Positions 50,201 to 62,500 of a stretch of 64,000 nt of DNA are shown piece by piece. This DNA is from Spironucleus salmonicida (Eukaryota; Fornicata; Diplomonadida; Hexamitidae): the NCBI GenBank assembly GCA_000497125.2, contig CM035320.1:1664001-1728000 (forward strand), given 5' to 3'. Numbering within the stretch: position 1 is the stretch's first letter; the number at the start of each line of letters is the position of its first letter. The notes beneath the pieces were generated by a model. That model was not told where the DNA came from. It worked only from the letters and a program-made list of their open reading frames with translations, and did no database searches. The position numbers and the translations under genes were made by a program.

Positions 50201-53200
50201 ATGCCGAAGACTGTTTGTATTCTATCTTTAATAACTATCTGCTACTGAAGTGGGCACCACTAGTACTGGACCCCAAGTAGTTCCATAGATAGCACCAAGG
50301 CAGGCGTGAGTGGTACTGGGATAGTGATTGATGACAATGCAATACTATAGTATATATAGTAATATCTTAATTGGAGTTTAGTAGTATATATGCATTGGGA
50401 GTGGTGCTTGTAAGGATATTTAGTATATTACTATTGTATTTATATAATATACTACTATGCTTACTAATATATATTCACTTATGAGCCCAGGTGCACAGTA
50501 GCACTAAGAAGGGTATTCTTACCTGTAGAGTACAAGCACAGGCTATGCCGAAGACTGCTTGTATTTTATCTTTAATACCCGCATGATGCATAATCTATCA
50601 AACATGATACTCTGCAGTCTCACCCGGTATGCTGCTTAAGACAGAAGCCTAGGGATAGATGAGTTTTAAATGGTAACGACGACTCGCAGGATGAGTTTTG
50701 CCAAAGCGAGGTCAGCGAGAGTGTGGCTATCAGGGTGACGAGATAGCGCTAGCTGGTGGTCAGGACCCAGCGAGGTAGCAATATCATAATTTATTAAGAA
50801 CAGGACTGACCTTATGCTAGCTTAGGCCTTCCACATTTTGGTGCTACGAGCCTGAGTCGATGCTGTTGGCATAGTGTATAATGGCTTAACCTTCATATTT
50901 GGCATAGCTGGCTGCTACTGAACTGGGTACCACTAGTACTGGTACCCCAAGTATTTCCATAGATAGTGCTAAGGTAGGCGTGAGTGGTACTGCCGTAGTG
51001 CTTGATGACAATGCAATACTATAGTATATATAGTAATAACTTAAATGGAGTTTAGTAGTATGTATGCATTGGGAGTGGTGCCTATAAGGATATTTAGTAT
51101 ATACTATTGTATTTATATAATATACTACTATGCTTACTAATATATATTCACTTATGAGCCCAGGTGCAAAGTACACTAGGAAGGGTATTCTCACTAGTAA
51201 TGCAAGCACAGGCTATGCCGAAGACTGCATGTATTTTATCTTTAATACCCGCATGATGCATAATCTATCAAACATGATACTCTGCAGTCTCACCCGGTAT
51301 GCTGCTTAAGACAGAAGCATAGGGATGGATGAGTTTTAAATGGTAACGACGACTCGCAGGATGAGTTTTGCCAAAGCGAGGTCAGCGAGAGTGTGGCTAT
51401 CAGGGTGACGAGATAGCGCTAGCTGGTGGTCAGGACCCAGCGAGGTAGCAATATCATAATTTATTAAGAACAGGACTGACCTTATGCTAGCTTAGGCCTT
51501 CCACATTTTGGTGCTACGAGCCTGAGTCGATGCTGTTGGCATAGTGTATAATGGCTTAACCTTCATATTTGGCATAGGTGGCTGCTAGTGAAGTGGGTAC
51601 CACCAGTACTGGTACCCCAAGTAGTTCCATAGACAGCACCACGGCAGGCGTGAGTGGTACTGGGATAGTGCTTGACGACAATACAATACTATAGTATATA
51701 TAGGAATATCTTAATTGGAGTTTAGTAGTATATATGCATTGGGAGTGGTGCTTATAAGGATATTTAGTATATACTATTGTACTTATATAATATACTACTA
51801 TGCTTACTAATACATATTCACTTATGAGCCCAGGTGCACAGTACACTAGGAAGGGTATTCTTACCTGTAGAGTACAAGCACAGGCTATGCCGAAGACTGT
51901 TTGTATTCTATCTTTAATAACTATCTGCTACTGAAGTGGGCACCACTAGTACTGGACCCCAAGTAGTTCCATAGACAGCACCAAGGCAGGCGTGAGTGGT
52001 ACTGGGATAGTGCTTGACGACAATACAATACTATAGTATATATAGTAATATCTTAAATGGAGTTTAGTAGTATAGATGCATTGGGAGTGGTGCCTATAAG
52101 GATATATAATATATTACTATTGTATTTATAGAATATACTACTACCCTTAATAATATATATTCACTTATGAGCCCAGGTGCAAAGTACACTAAGAAGGCTA
52201 TTCTCACTAGTAATGCAAGCACAGGCTATGCCGAAGACTGCTTGTATTTTATCTTTAATACCCGCATGATGCATAATCTATCAAACATGATACTCTGCAG
52301 TCTCACCCGGTATGTTTATTAAGACCGAAGCATAGGGATGGATGAGTTTTAAATGGTAACGACGACTCGCAGGATGAGTTTTGCCAAAGCGAGGTCAGCG
52401 AGAGTGTGGCTATCAGGGTGACGAGATAGCGCTAGCTGGTGGTCAGGACCCAGCGAGGTAGCAATATCATAATTTATTAAGAACAGGACTGACCTTATGC
52501 TAGCTTAGGCCTTCCACATTTTGGTGCTACGAGCCTGAGTCGATGCTGTTGGCATAGTGTATAATGGCTTAACCTTCATATTTGGCATAGCTGGCTGCTA
52601 CTGAAGTGGGTACCACTAGTACTGCTACCCCAAGTAGTTCCATAGACAGCACCAAGGCAGGCGTGAGTGGTACTGGGATAGTGATTGATGAGTATGCAAT
52701 ACTATAGTATATATAGTAATAACTTAAATGGAGTTTAGTAGTATGTATGCATTGGGAGTGGTGCTTGTAAGGATATTTAGTATATTACTATTGTACTTAT
52801 ATAATATACTACTATGCTTACTAATACATATTCACTTATGAGCCCAGGTGCACAGTACACTAGGAAGGCTATTCTCACTAGTAATGCAAGCACAGGCTAT
52901 GCCGAAGACTGTTTGTATATTCTATGTGTAGTACCTGCCTGCTACTGAACTGGGTACCACTAGTACTGGTACCCCAAGTAGTTCCATAGACAGCACCAAG
53001 GCAGGCGTGAGTGGTACTGGGATAGTGCTTGATGATTATGCAATACTATAGTATATATAGTAATAACTTAATTGGAGTTTAGTAGTATGTATGCATTGGG
53101 AGTGGTGCTTGTAAGGATATTTAGTATATACTATTGTATTTATATAATATACTACTATGCTTACTAATATATATTCACTTATGAGCCCAGGTACAAAGTA

Positions 53201-56200
53201 CACTAGGAAGGGTATTCTCACTAGTAATGCAAGCACAGGCTATGCCGAAGACTGCATGTATTTTATCTTTAATAACTATCTGCTACTGAAGTGGGCACCA
53301 CTAGTACTGGACCCCAAGTAGTTCCATAGATAGCACCAAGGCAGGCGTGAGTGGTACTGGGATAGTGATTGATGAGTATACAATACTATAGTATATATAG
53401 TAATATCTTAATTGGAGTTTAGTAGTATATATGCATTGGGAGTGGTGCTTGTAAGGATATTTAGTATATACTATTGTATTTATATAATATACTACTATGC
53501 TTACTAATATATATTCACTTATGAGCCCAGGTACAAAGTAGCACTAGGAAGGGTATTCTTACCTGTAGAGTACAAGCACAGGCTATGCCGAAGACTGCTT
53601 GTATTTTATCTTTAATACCCGCATGATGCATAATCTATCAAACATGATACTCTGCAGTCTCACCCGGTATGCTGCTTAAGACAGAAGCATAGGGATGGAT
53701 GAGTTTAAATGGTAACGACGACTCGCAGGATGAGTTTGCCAAAGCGAGGTCAGCGAGAGTGTGGCTATCAGGGTGACGAGATAGCGCTAGCTGGTGGTCA
53801 GGACCCAGCGAGGTAGCAATATCATAATTTATTAAGAACAGGACTGACCTTATGCTAGCTTAGGCCTTCCACATTTTGGTGCTACGAGCCTGAGTCGATG
53901 CTGTTGGCATAGTGTATAATGGCTTAACCTTCATATTTGGCATAGCTGGCTGCTACTGAAGTGGGTACCACTAGTACTGCTACCCCAAGTAGTTCCATAG
54001 ACAGCACCAAGGCAGGCGTGAGTGGTACTGGGATAGTGATTGATGACAATGCAATACTATAGTATATATAGTAATAACTTAATTGGAGTTTAGTAGTATG
54101 TATGCATTGGGAGTGGTGCCTATAAGGATATTTAGTATATTACTATTGTATTTATAGAATATACTACTATGCTTACTAATACATATTCACTTATGAGCCC
54201 AGGTACAAAGTAGCACTAGGAAGGGTATTCTTACCTGTAGAGTACAAGCACAGGCTATGCCGAAGACTGTTTGTATTCTATCTTTAATAACTATCTGCTA
54301 CTGAAGTGGGCACCACTAGTACTGGACCCCAAGTAGTTCCATAGACAGCACCAAGGCAGGCGTGAGTGGTACTGGGATAGTGCTTGATGATTATGCAATA
54401 CTATAGTATATATAGTAATAACTTAATTGGAGTTTAGTAGTATGTATGCATTGGGAGTGGTGCTTGTAAGGATATTTAGTATATACTATTGTATTTATAT
54501 AATATACTACTATGCTTACTAATATATATTCACTTATGAGCCCAGGTGCACAGTACACTAGGAAGGGTATTCTTACCTGTAGAGTACAAGCACAGGCTAT
54601 GCCGAAGACTGCTTGTATTTTATCTTTAATACCCGCATGATGCATAATCTATCAAACATGATACTCTGCAGTCTCACCCGGTATGCTGCTTAAGACAGAA
54701 GCATAGGGATGGATGAGTTTTAAATGGTAACGACGACTCGCAGGATGAGTTTTGCCAAAGCGAGGTCAGCGAGAGTGTGGCTATCAGGGTGACGAGATAG
54801 CGCTAGCTGGTGGTCAGGACCCAGCAAGGTAGCAATATCATAATTTATTAAGAACAGGACTGACCTTATGCTAGCTTAGGCCTTCCACATTTTGGTGCTA
54901 CGAGCCTGAGTCGATGCTGTTGGCATAGTGTATAATGGCTTAACCTTCATATTTGGCATAGCTGGCTGCTACTGAACTGGGTACCACTAGTACTGCTACC
55001 CCAAGTAGTTCCATAGATAGCACCAAGGCAGGCGTGAGTGGTACTGGCATAGTGCTTGATGAGTATGCAATACTATAGTATATATAGGAATAACTTAATT
55101 GGAGTTTAGTAGTATATATGCATTGGGAGTGGTGCTTGTAAGGATATTTAGTATATTACTATTGTACTTATATAATATACTACTATGCTTACTAATATAT
55201 ATTCACTTATGAGCCCAGGTGCACAGTACACTAGGAAGGCTATTCTCACTAGTAATGCAAGCACAGGCTATGCCGAAGACTGCTTGTATTTTATCTTTAA
55301 TAACTATCTGCTACTGAAGTGGGTACCACTAGTACTGCTACCCCAAGTAGTTCCATAGATAGCACCAAGGCAGGCGTGAGTGGTACTGGGATAGTGCTTG
55401 ATGAGTATGCAATACTATAGTATATATAGTAATATCTTAATTGGAGTTTAGTAGTATATATGCATTGGGAGTGGGTGCCTATAAGGATATTTAGTATATT
55501 ACTATTGTATTTATAGAATATACTACTATGCTTACTAATACATATTCACTTATGAGCCCAGGTACAAAGTAGCACTAGGAAGGGTATTCTTACCTGTAGA
55601 GTACAAGCACAGGCTATGCCGAAGACTGTTTGTATATTCTATGTGTAGTACCTGCCTGCTACTGAAGTGGGTACCACTAGTACTGCTACCCCAAGTAGTT
55701 CCATAGACAGCACCAAGGCAGGCGTGAGTGGTACTGGGATAGTGCTTGATGATTATGCAATACTATAGTATATATAGTAATATCTTAAATGGAGTTTAGT
55801 AGTATGTATGCATTGGGAGTGGTGCCTATAAGGATATTTAGTATATTACTATTGTATTTATATAATATACTACTATACTTACTAATATATATTCACTTAT
55901 GAGCCCAGGTGCACAGTAGCACTAGGAAGGGTATTCTTACCTGTAGAGTACAAGCACAGGCTATGCCGAAGACTGTTTGTATTCTATCTTTAATAACTAT
56001 CTGCTACTGAAGTGGGTACCACTAGTACTGCTACCCCAAGTAGTTCCATAGACAGCACCAAGGCAGGCGTGAGTGGTACTGGGATAGTGCTTGATGACAA
56101 TGCAATACTATAGTATATATAGTAATATCTTAAATGGAGTTTAGTAGTATGTATGCATTGGGAGTGGTGCCTATAAGGATATTTAGTATATTACTATTGT

Positions 56201-58129
56201 ATTTATATAATATACTACTATGCTTACTAATATATATTCACTTATGAGCCCAGGTGCACAGTACACTAGGAAGGGTATTCTTACCTGTAGAGTACAAGCA
56301 CAGGCTATGCCGAAGACTGCTTGTATTTTATCTTTAATACCCGCATGATGCATAATCTATCAAACATGATACTCTGCAGTCTCACCCGGTATGCTGCTTA
56401 AGACAGAAGCATAGGGATGGATGAGTTTTAAATGGTAACGACGACTCGCAGGATGAGTTTTGCCAAAGCGAGGTCAGCGAGAGTGTGGCTATCAGGGTGA
56501 CGAGATAGCGCTAGCTGGTGGTCAGGACCCAGCGAGGTAGCAATATCATAATTTATTAAGAACAGGACTGACCTTATGCTAGCTTAGGCCTTCCACATTT
56601 TGGTGCTACGAGCCTGAGTCGATGCTGTTGGCATAGTGTATAATGGCTTAACCTTCATATTTGGCATAGCTGGCTGCTACTGAACTGGGCACCACTAGTA
56701 CTGGACCCCAAGTAGTTCCATAGATAGCACCAAGGCAGGCGTGAGTGGTACTGGGATAGTGATTGATGACAATGCAATACTATAGTATATATAGTAATAA
56801 CTTAAATGGAGTTTAGTAGTATGTATGCATTGGGAGTGGTGCTTGTAAGGATATTTAGTATATTACTATTGTACTTATATAATATACTACTATGCTTACT
56901 AATACATATTCACTTATGAGCCCAGGTGCACAGTACACTAGGAAGGGTATTCTTACCTGTAGAGTACAAGCACAGGCTATGCCGAAGACTGTTTGTATTC
57001 TATCTTTAATAACTATCTGCTACTGAAGTGGGCACCACTAGTACTGGACCCCAAGTATTTCCATAGACAGCACCACGGCAGGCGTGAGTGGTACTGGGAT
57101 AGTGCTTGACGACAATACAATACTATAGTATATATAGTAATATCTTAAATGGAGTTTAGTAGTATAGATGCATTGGGAGTGGTGCCTATAAGGATATATA
57201 ATATATTACTATTGTATTTATAGAATATACTACTACCCTTAATAATATATATTCACTTATGAGCCCAGGTACACAGTAGCCTAAGAAGGCTATTCTTACC
57301 TGTAGAGTACAAGCACAGGCTATGCCGAAGACTGTTTGTATTCTATCTTTAATAACTATCTGCTACTGAAGTGGGCACCACTAGTACTGGACCCCAAGTA
57401 GTTCCATAGATAGCACCAAGGCAGGCGTGAGTGGTACTGGGATAGTGCTTGATGAGTATACAATACTATAGTATATATAGTAATATCTTAATTGGAGTTT
57501 AGTAGTATATATGCATTGGGAGTGGTGCTTGTAAGGATATTTAGTATATACTATTGTATTTATATAATATACTACTATGCTTACTAATATATATTCACTT
57601 ATGAGCCCAGGTACAAAGTAGCACTAGGAAGGCTATTCTCACTAGTAATGCAAGCACAGGCTATGCCGAAGACTGCATGTATTCTATCTTTAATACCCGC
57701 ATGATGCATAATCTATCAAACATGATACTCTGCAGTCTCACCCGGTATGCTGCTTAAGACAGAAGCATAGGGATGGATGAGTTTTAAATGGTAACGACGA
57801 CTCGCAGGATGAGTTTTGCCAAAGCGAGGTCAGCGAGAGTGTTGCTATCAGGGTGACGAGATAGCGCTAGCTGGTGGTCAGGACCCAGCGAGGTAGCAAT
57901 ATCATAATTTATTAAGAACAGGACTGACCTTATGCTAGCTTAGGCCTTCCACATTTTGGTGCTACGAGCCTGAGTCGATGCTGTTGGCATAGTGTATAAT
58001 GGCTTAACCTTCATATTTGGCATAGCTGGCTGCTACTGAACTGGGTACCACTAGTACTGCTACCCCAAGTAGTTCCATAGATAGCACCAAGGCAGGCGTG
58101 AGTGGTACTGGCATAGTGCTTGATGAGTA

Positions 58130-58750
58130 TGCAATACTATATATATAGAATAACTTAATTGGAGTTTAGTATATATATGCATTGGAGTGGTGCTTGTAAG
58201 ATATTTAGTATATTACTATTGTACTTATATAATTATATATCTTACTAATATATATTCACTTATGAGCCAGGTGCACAGTACACTAGGAAGGCTATTCTCA
58301 CTAGTAATGCAAGCACAGGCTATGGAAGACTGCTTGTATTTATCTTTAATAACTATCTGCTACTGAATGGTACCACTAAGTAAAGTTTCCATAGATAGCA
58401 CCAAGGCAGGCGTGAGTGGTACTGGGATAGTGCTTGATGAGTATACAATACTATAGTATATATAGTAATATCTTAATTGGAGTTTAGTAGTATGTATGCA
58501 TTGGGAGTGGTGCTTGTAAGGATATTTAGTATATTACTATTGTATTTATATAATATACTACTATGCTTACTAATATATATTCACTTATGACCAGGTACAA
58601 AGTAGCACTAGAAGTATTCTCATAGTAATGCAAGCACAGGCTATGGAAGACTGCTTGTATTTTATCTTTAATAACTATCTGCTACTGAAGTGGGTACCTA
58701 GTATGCTACCCAAGTAGTTCCATAGATAGCACCAAGGCAGGCGTGAGTGG
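58130..58750. repeat. A modules with clustered small deletions
   Basis: Two consecutive units lack bases that all other copies have: ggg to gg, ccc to cc, gccgaag to gaag, tttt to ttt, and a collapsed gggtacc palindrome region (tggtaccactaagtaaag). Flanking units are normal. Either a locally decayed segment or poor consensus. Confidence 0.75.
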
Positions 58751-59160
58751 TACTGGATAGTGCTTGATGAGTATGCAATACTATAGTATATATAGTAATA
58801 TCTTAATTGGAGTTTAGTAGTATGTATGCATTGGGAGTGGTGCTTGTAAGGATATTTAGTATATTACTATTGTATTTATATAATATACTACTATGCTTAC
58901 TAATATATATTCACTTATGAGCCCAGGTACAAAGTAGCACTAGGAAGGCTATTCTCACTAGTAATGCAAGCACAGGCTATGCCGAAGACTGCATGTATTC
59001 TATCTTTAATACCCGCATGATGCATAATCTATCAAAAATGATAGTCTGCAGTCTCACTCGGTATGTTTATTAAGACAGAAGCATAGGGATGGATTAATGT
59101 TAGATGGTAACGATGCCTCGTAGGATGAGTTTTACTAGAGGGCAGCTAGGTCAGCAGAAG

Positions 59161-59500
59161 ATGCTACTTATTGCATCTAGTAACGATAGGGATGCGTGGG
59201 ATCATGCATAGCGGATGAGCTAATGTATTTTTAGGAAACTCATACATTCACTAAGAATGCGTGATAGTTAAGTAGTATTGTATATTATTAATTCCATACT
59301 AGCGCTTAAAGGCAGATGGAAAAGTTACCCGAGTTCATTTTATACTTTTTAGTTCGTAAAACGCTTAACATTCATTAATTATAATATGTATTAAATTATG
59401 TATTATAAATGCAAGTAGAGTTTTTTATTCATAGTATAATATTACATTAATGTATAATATTGATATATTATATTTTACATCTTTCCTATTTCCTTCTTAA
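59161..59500. other. Right flank of the array and upstream region of the large gene
   Basis: 340 bp without a credible gene. The first part (to about 59240) has mixed composition (gatgcgtgggatcatgcatag); the rest is AT-rich. The last 60 bp hold TATA-like repeats (taatattgatatattatatt) followed by a pyrimidine-rich leader (catctttcctatttccttc, 59479-59497) just before the ATG at 59501, like those of eIF1A and TFIIS. Confidence 0.5.
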
Positions 59501-62500
59501 ATGACTGCAGATTTATCTATCGAGTTTGAAGCTATTCCATTTTCAGTTGATGATGATTAAAATGTAATAGTTAGTAACACTATTTTATAGATTAAGTTTA
59601 CGATAAGAGATAATGAAATTAGTTAATCTATCTAGCTTGATAGTGAATAGAAATATATTCTACGCGCCAATATTAGTACTGTGGATCAACTTTGCGCTGT
59701 ATAAATAGTACTACTGTACAAAAAGTTAAAAAAAATTATACCAAACTGTACTATATAGCTAGTATAAAAACATAAATTTTTTGCGTATGAGGATCTTTAC
59801 TTCTGGAATAATATTGGAATTGTAGCTGCCCAAATGGGACTTAAGACCAAATCAATTAAGATATATAAAGACCATAAAGGGGAAAATTAAACACCAGATT
59901 TAGATCTTTATCTAGCAGAGATCAATTAGTACGATTTACAATATATTTCATTTTATGATAGCTTCGACACATTGACGATTCTATAACCAGAAGGTATAAA
60001 CAAGTGTGCTTTCCATGAAAATTTAATACTGACCTAGTTAGCTGCAATCTAATATTAGACTACAGAAGAGTACCCATTGATCTTGCCATTAGTTTTTGGA
60101 TTTTCTGCATATCAGTTATATACTGACAGATTTGTTCAAATTTTTTAGAAAGCTGAAGTTGCATCAGCATAGGATCTTAAGCATTCTATTTTAAGAAAAA
60201 TATTCGAATTGTCCAATATTGTTTATAACGAACAAGTATTACCAGATAAATTTAAAGTTATGAATCTGTTCCAACTACCTATCCACTTTCTTGGTACAGG
60301 TATTTGCCTGTTCATGTTCCAGCAGCTCTGCCACGTGTCCTACCTCTTCAAGGCAGAATATTTCGCATTGTTCTCATTGATTGGAAATGAAGTAGCAGAC
60401 ACGCTTACGAATGCAGTCATAAGCCAGAGCTCCAAGTCTGGGAAAAGTGTAGCTCTCTACACGTAGTACTTTTTCCACCTCCTGATGGGGAATGTTCCAA
60501 TGTTGTTTAATATGAGATCTGATAATGCGTAGCCTCTTTATGAGTACTACACAGAAAATTTTCATAGCAGCCTAGCCTAATAATACATAGATGTATATAA
60601 CTTAAGCGAAATTAAAAAAATAAGTTAAGTTAAAAATTTAAAGGAAGATAAAGAATTAAAGGAAGTTGAAGATTTAAATAAATAGAAAGATTCAAAGGAA
60701 GTTGAAGATTTGAAGAAAGATAAAGATTTTAATAATACTATACTTCAAAGTGTGTGCAACTTTCATTAATTCTAATTGACAAGTCTAGGCAAAGTTTCAC
60801 ACCTATTTTATAAAATGGTAATTTTCATAGAAAATATTAAGGATATTAAGAATATTAAGAATGATAAAGGGGATGCTACTTTTGATCTATTAGATACTGT
60901 GAAGAACCTGTAATATAACAATCACATATTTACAAAATTTGAATTGTTTAAAAACCGGAATTTTTTTATTTACAAAAAGGATGATGATACCTCTGGTATT
61001 TTAGATGACTAAATATTGGAAAGATCAAAGAAACAAACGTAGCATTAAACACCTATTATTCTAGTTGATGAGTACTTATAATCTCAGAAGAGTAAGTTCC
61101 CTAAATGCGTTAAGTTGTGCCAGATGATCTTCATGCGTTATGAGGAGAAACTGATTTAGTTAGGCAAAAAATAGTATATAAAGATATAAACCATGTTGGA
61201 TAGTGATGAGTTTAAGGTGATAAATACATTCGCAGCTATCAAATATAAACAACATCATTTGGTTATTAATGTTATTTTGCCGCTTCTGAGTAAAGAGCTT
61301 CTGGAATCAGCAAAAACTGAACTGGACAAAATTAGTATGTCAGATCTATTCTAAAATAAAGGTATAGACTTGTATCAAACTCTTGAAAACATTATAACCA
61401 GTGTTTAATCACAAAATGCAGATTAGAGATTCTATACTATACACGGCAACCAAAAAATTATGATAGAATATTTGAAGTCTCTTAATAGTTTACTAGGAAA
61501 ATCTGAGTACATTCTCATAGCGATGGAGTATCTTCGCCTCGAGATTGATGATTACGACCTTCTCGACGAGCTAGTCGTTCACTCACCGCAGATATTAAAC
61601 ATTAGGAACAGAACATAATTTAGAGAAATATTCTTTTCAGGAATGGTATCTTACAGGAATCGAGGACAGTACTATGAAGATTTTGAAACTAATTTCTACA
61701 AATTGATCCTATCGTTGTTCAACCCCAGAGGGGTAGAAACAGCGTTTTGGAAGACTTTTTCAATTGTAGCAATGATAGCTGTAAAACTAAACGCGGTTAC
61801 ATTAAGACCTAAGGATATAATAGCAAATACAGTCATTAGCATATAATTTGTTATGTAAAAATTTTGGAAATATTCGGTTAAAGAATTAATCTATGAGTAC
61901 TTTGGTGTTAGTAAGTCGCCAGATTTGGAAGAAGATCAACGCAAAGAATAATAGGCTGACAATTTTATTTCAATGTTTCATGAAGAACATAAACCATTAT
62001 TAGAAAGCTTATAAAAAACTTTTGACACCACGAAATTGTTGTTTGTACCAGATGTAAAGCAGTCTACTGTAATTATGGTGGGAACAGATCTTACCGTAAT
62101 TAATTTTCTTACAGTAAATTAGTTTTGCTACAATGCTATGTCAAGTAGAGCTAATATGGGTTACATTAATACTTAAATATTAGGATATGTTCAGCCTCAC
62201 GCGTCATTACTGTCTAGCTTGCAGTACGAGTAGCGTCGGATGGTAGTGGATGCTACTGGTTATGTCAAGTCAGTAGGTGCTATACCAGGTACAGTCAAGA
62301 CATTTGCTAAAGACACCCCAATTTTGGTATCGCTACTGTACTCGATGATGACGGAGAAGTCGGTTGAGATGCAGTTCATGTGCTCCTCGGTGTGCCCGTC
62401 TATATGGTTTTAGCATAAGTAAAAAATATTAAGTTTCAATGCAACCAGCAGTCATGTAGTCAGTTTTTGTGTAGAAGGTAAAAAGTAAATTCCAGAGCAA

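Larger units (their letters stand above)
23272..59160. repeat. 36-kb modular satellite array (A and A+B units)
   Basis: A continuous head-to-tail array. Module A is about 340-345 bp, from ctgctactgaa to ctttaata. It is joined to the next A by actat, or by module B (about 334 bp, starting cccgcatgatgc and ending catagctgg), making a 672-bp composite. Counting B by its cgacgactcgcaggatgag core gives 28 clear copies between 23.9 and 57.8 kb plus partial or degenerate copies at the two edges; spacing between them implies about 77 A modules. Copies are highly similar, and the edge units (23.27-23.9 and 59.0-59.16 kb) are the most diverged. One-base indels among units break every long frame, so the minus-strand frames of about 100 codons are not conserved genes. 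Role unknown. Confidence 0.95.

Noticed and set aside
24150-54645. About 30 minus-strand frames of 60-125 codons encoding near-identical Y/I/S-rich peptides
   Set aside because: They are translations of the AT-rich part of module A. Units with one-base indels (tatatactattg versus tatattactattg) break the frame, starts and ends vary with junction type, and the repeat period is not a constant multiple of three. No sign of coding constraint.
23272-59160. CRISPR array
   Set aside because: Repeat units of 343-672 bp with no short unique spacers, in a eukaryotic context.
23272-59160. Tandem rDNA or 5S rRNA cluster
   Set aside because: No recognisable rRNA core sequence or 5S control region in either module.
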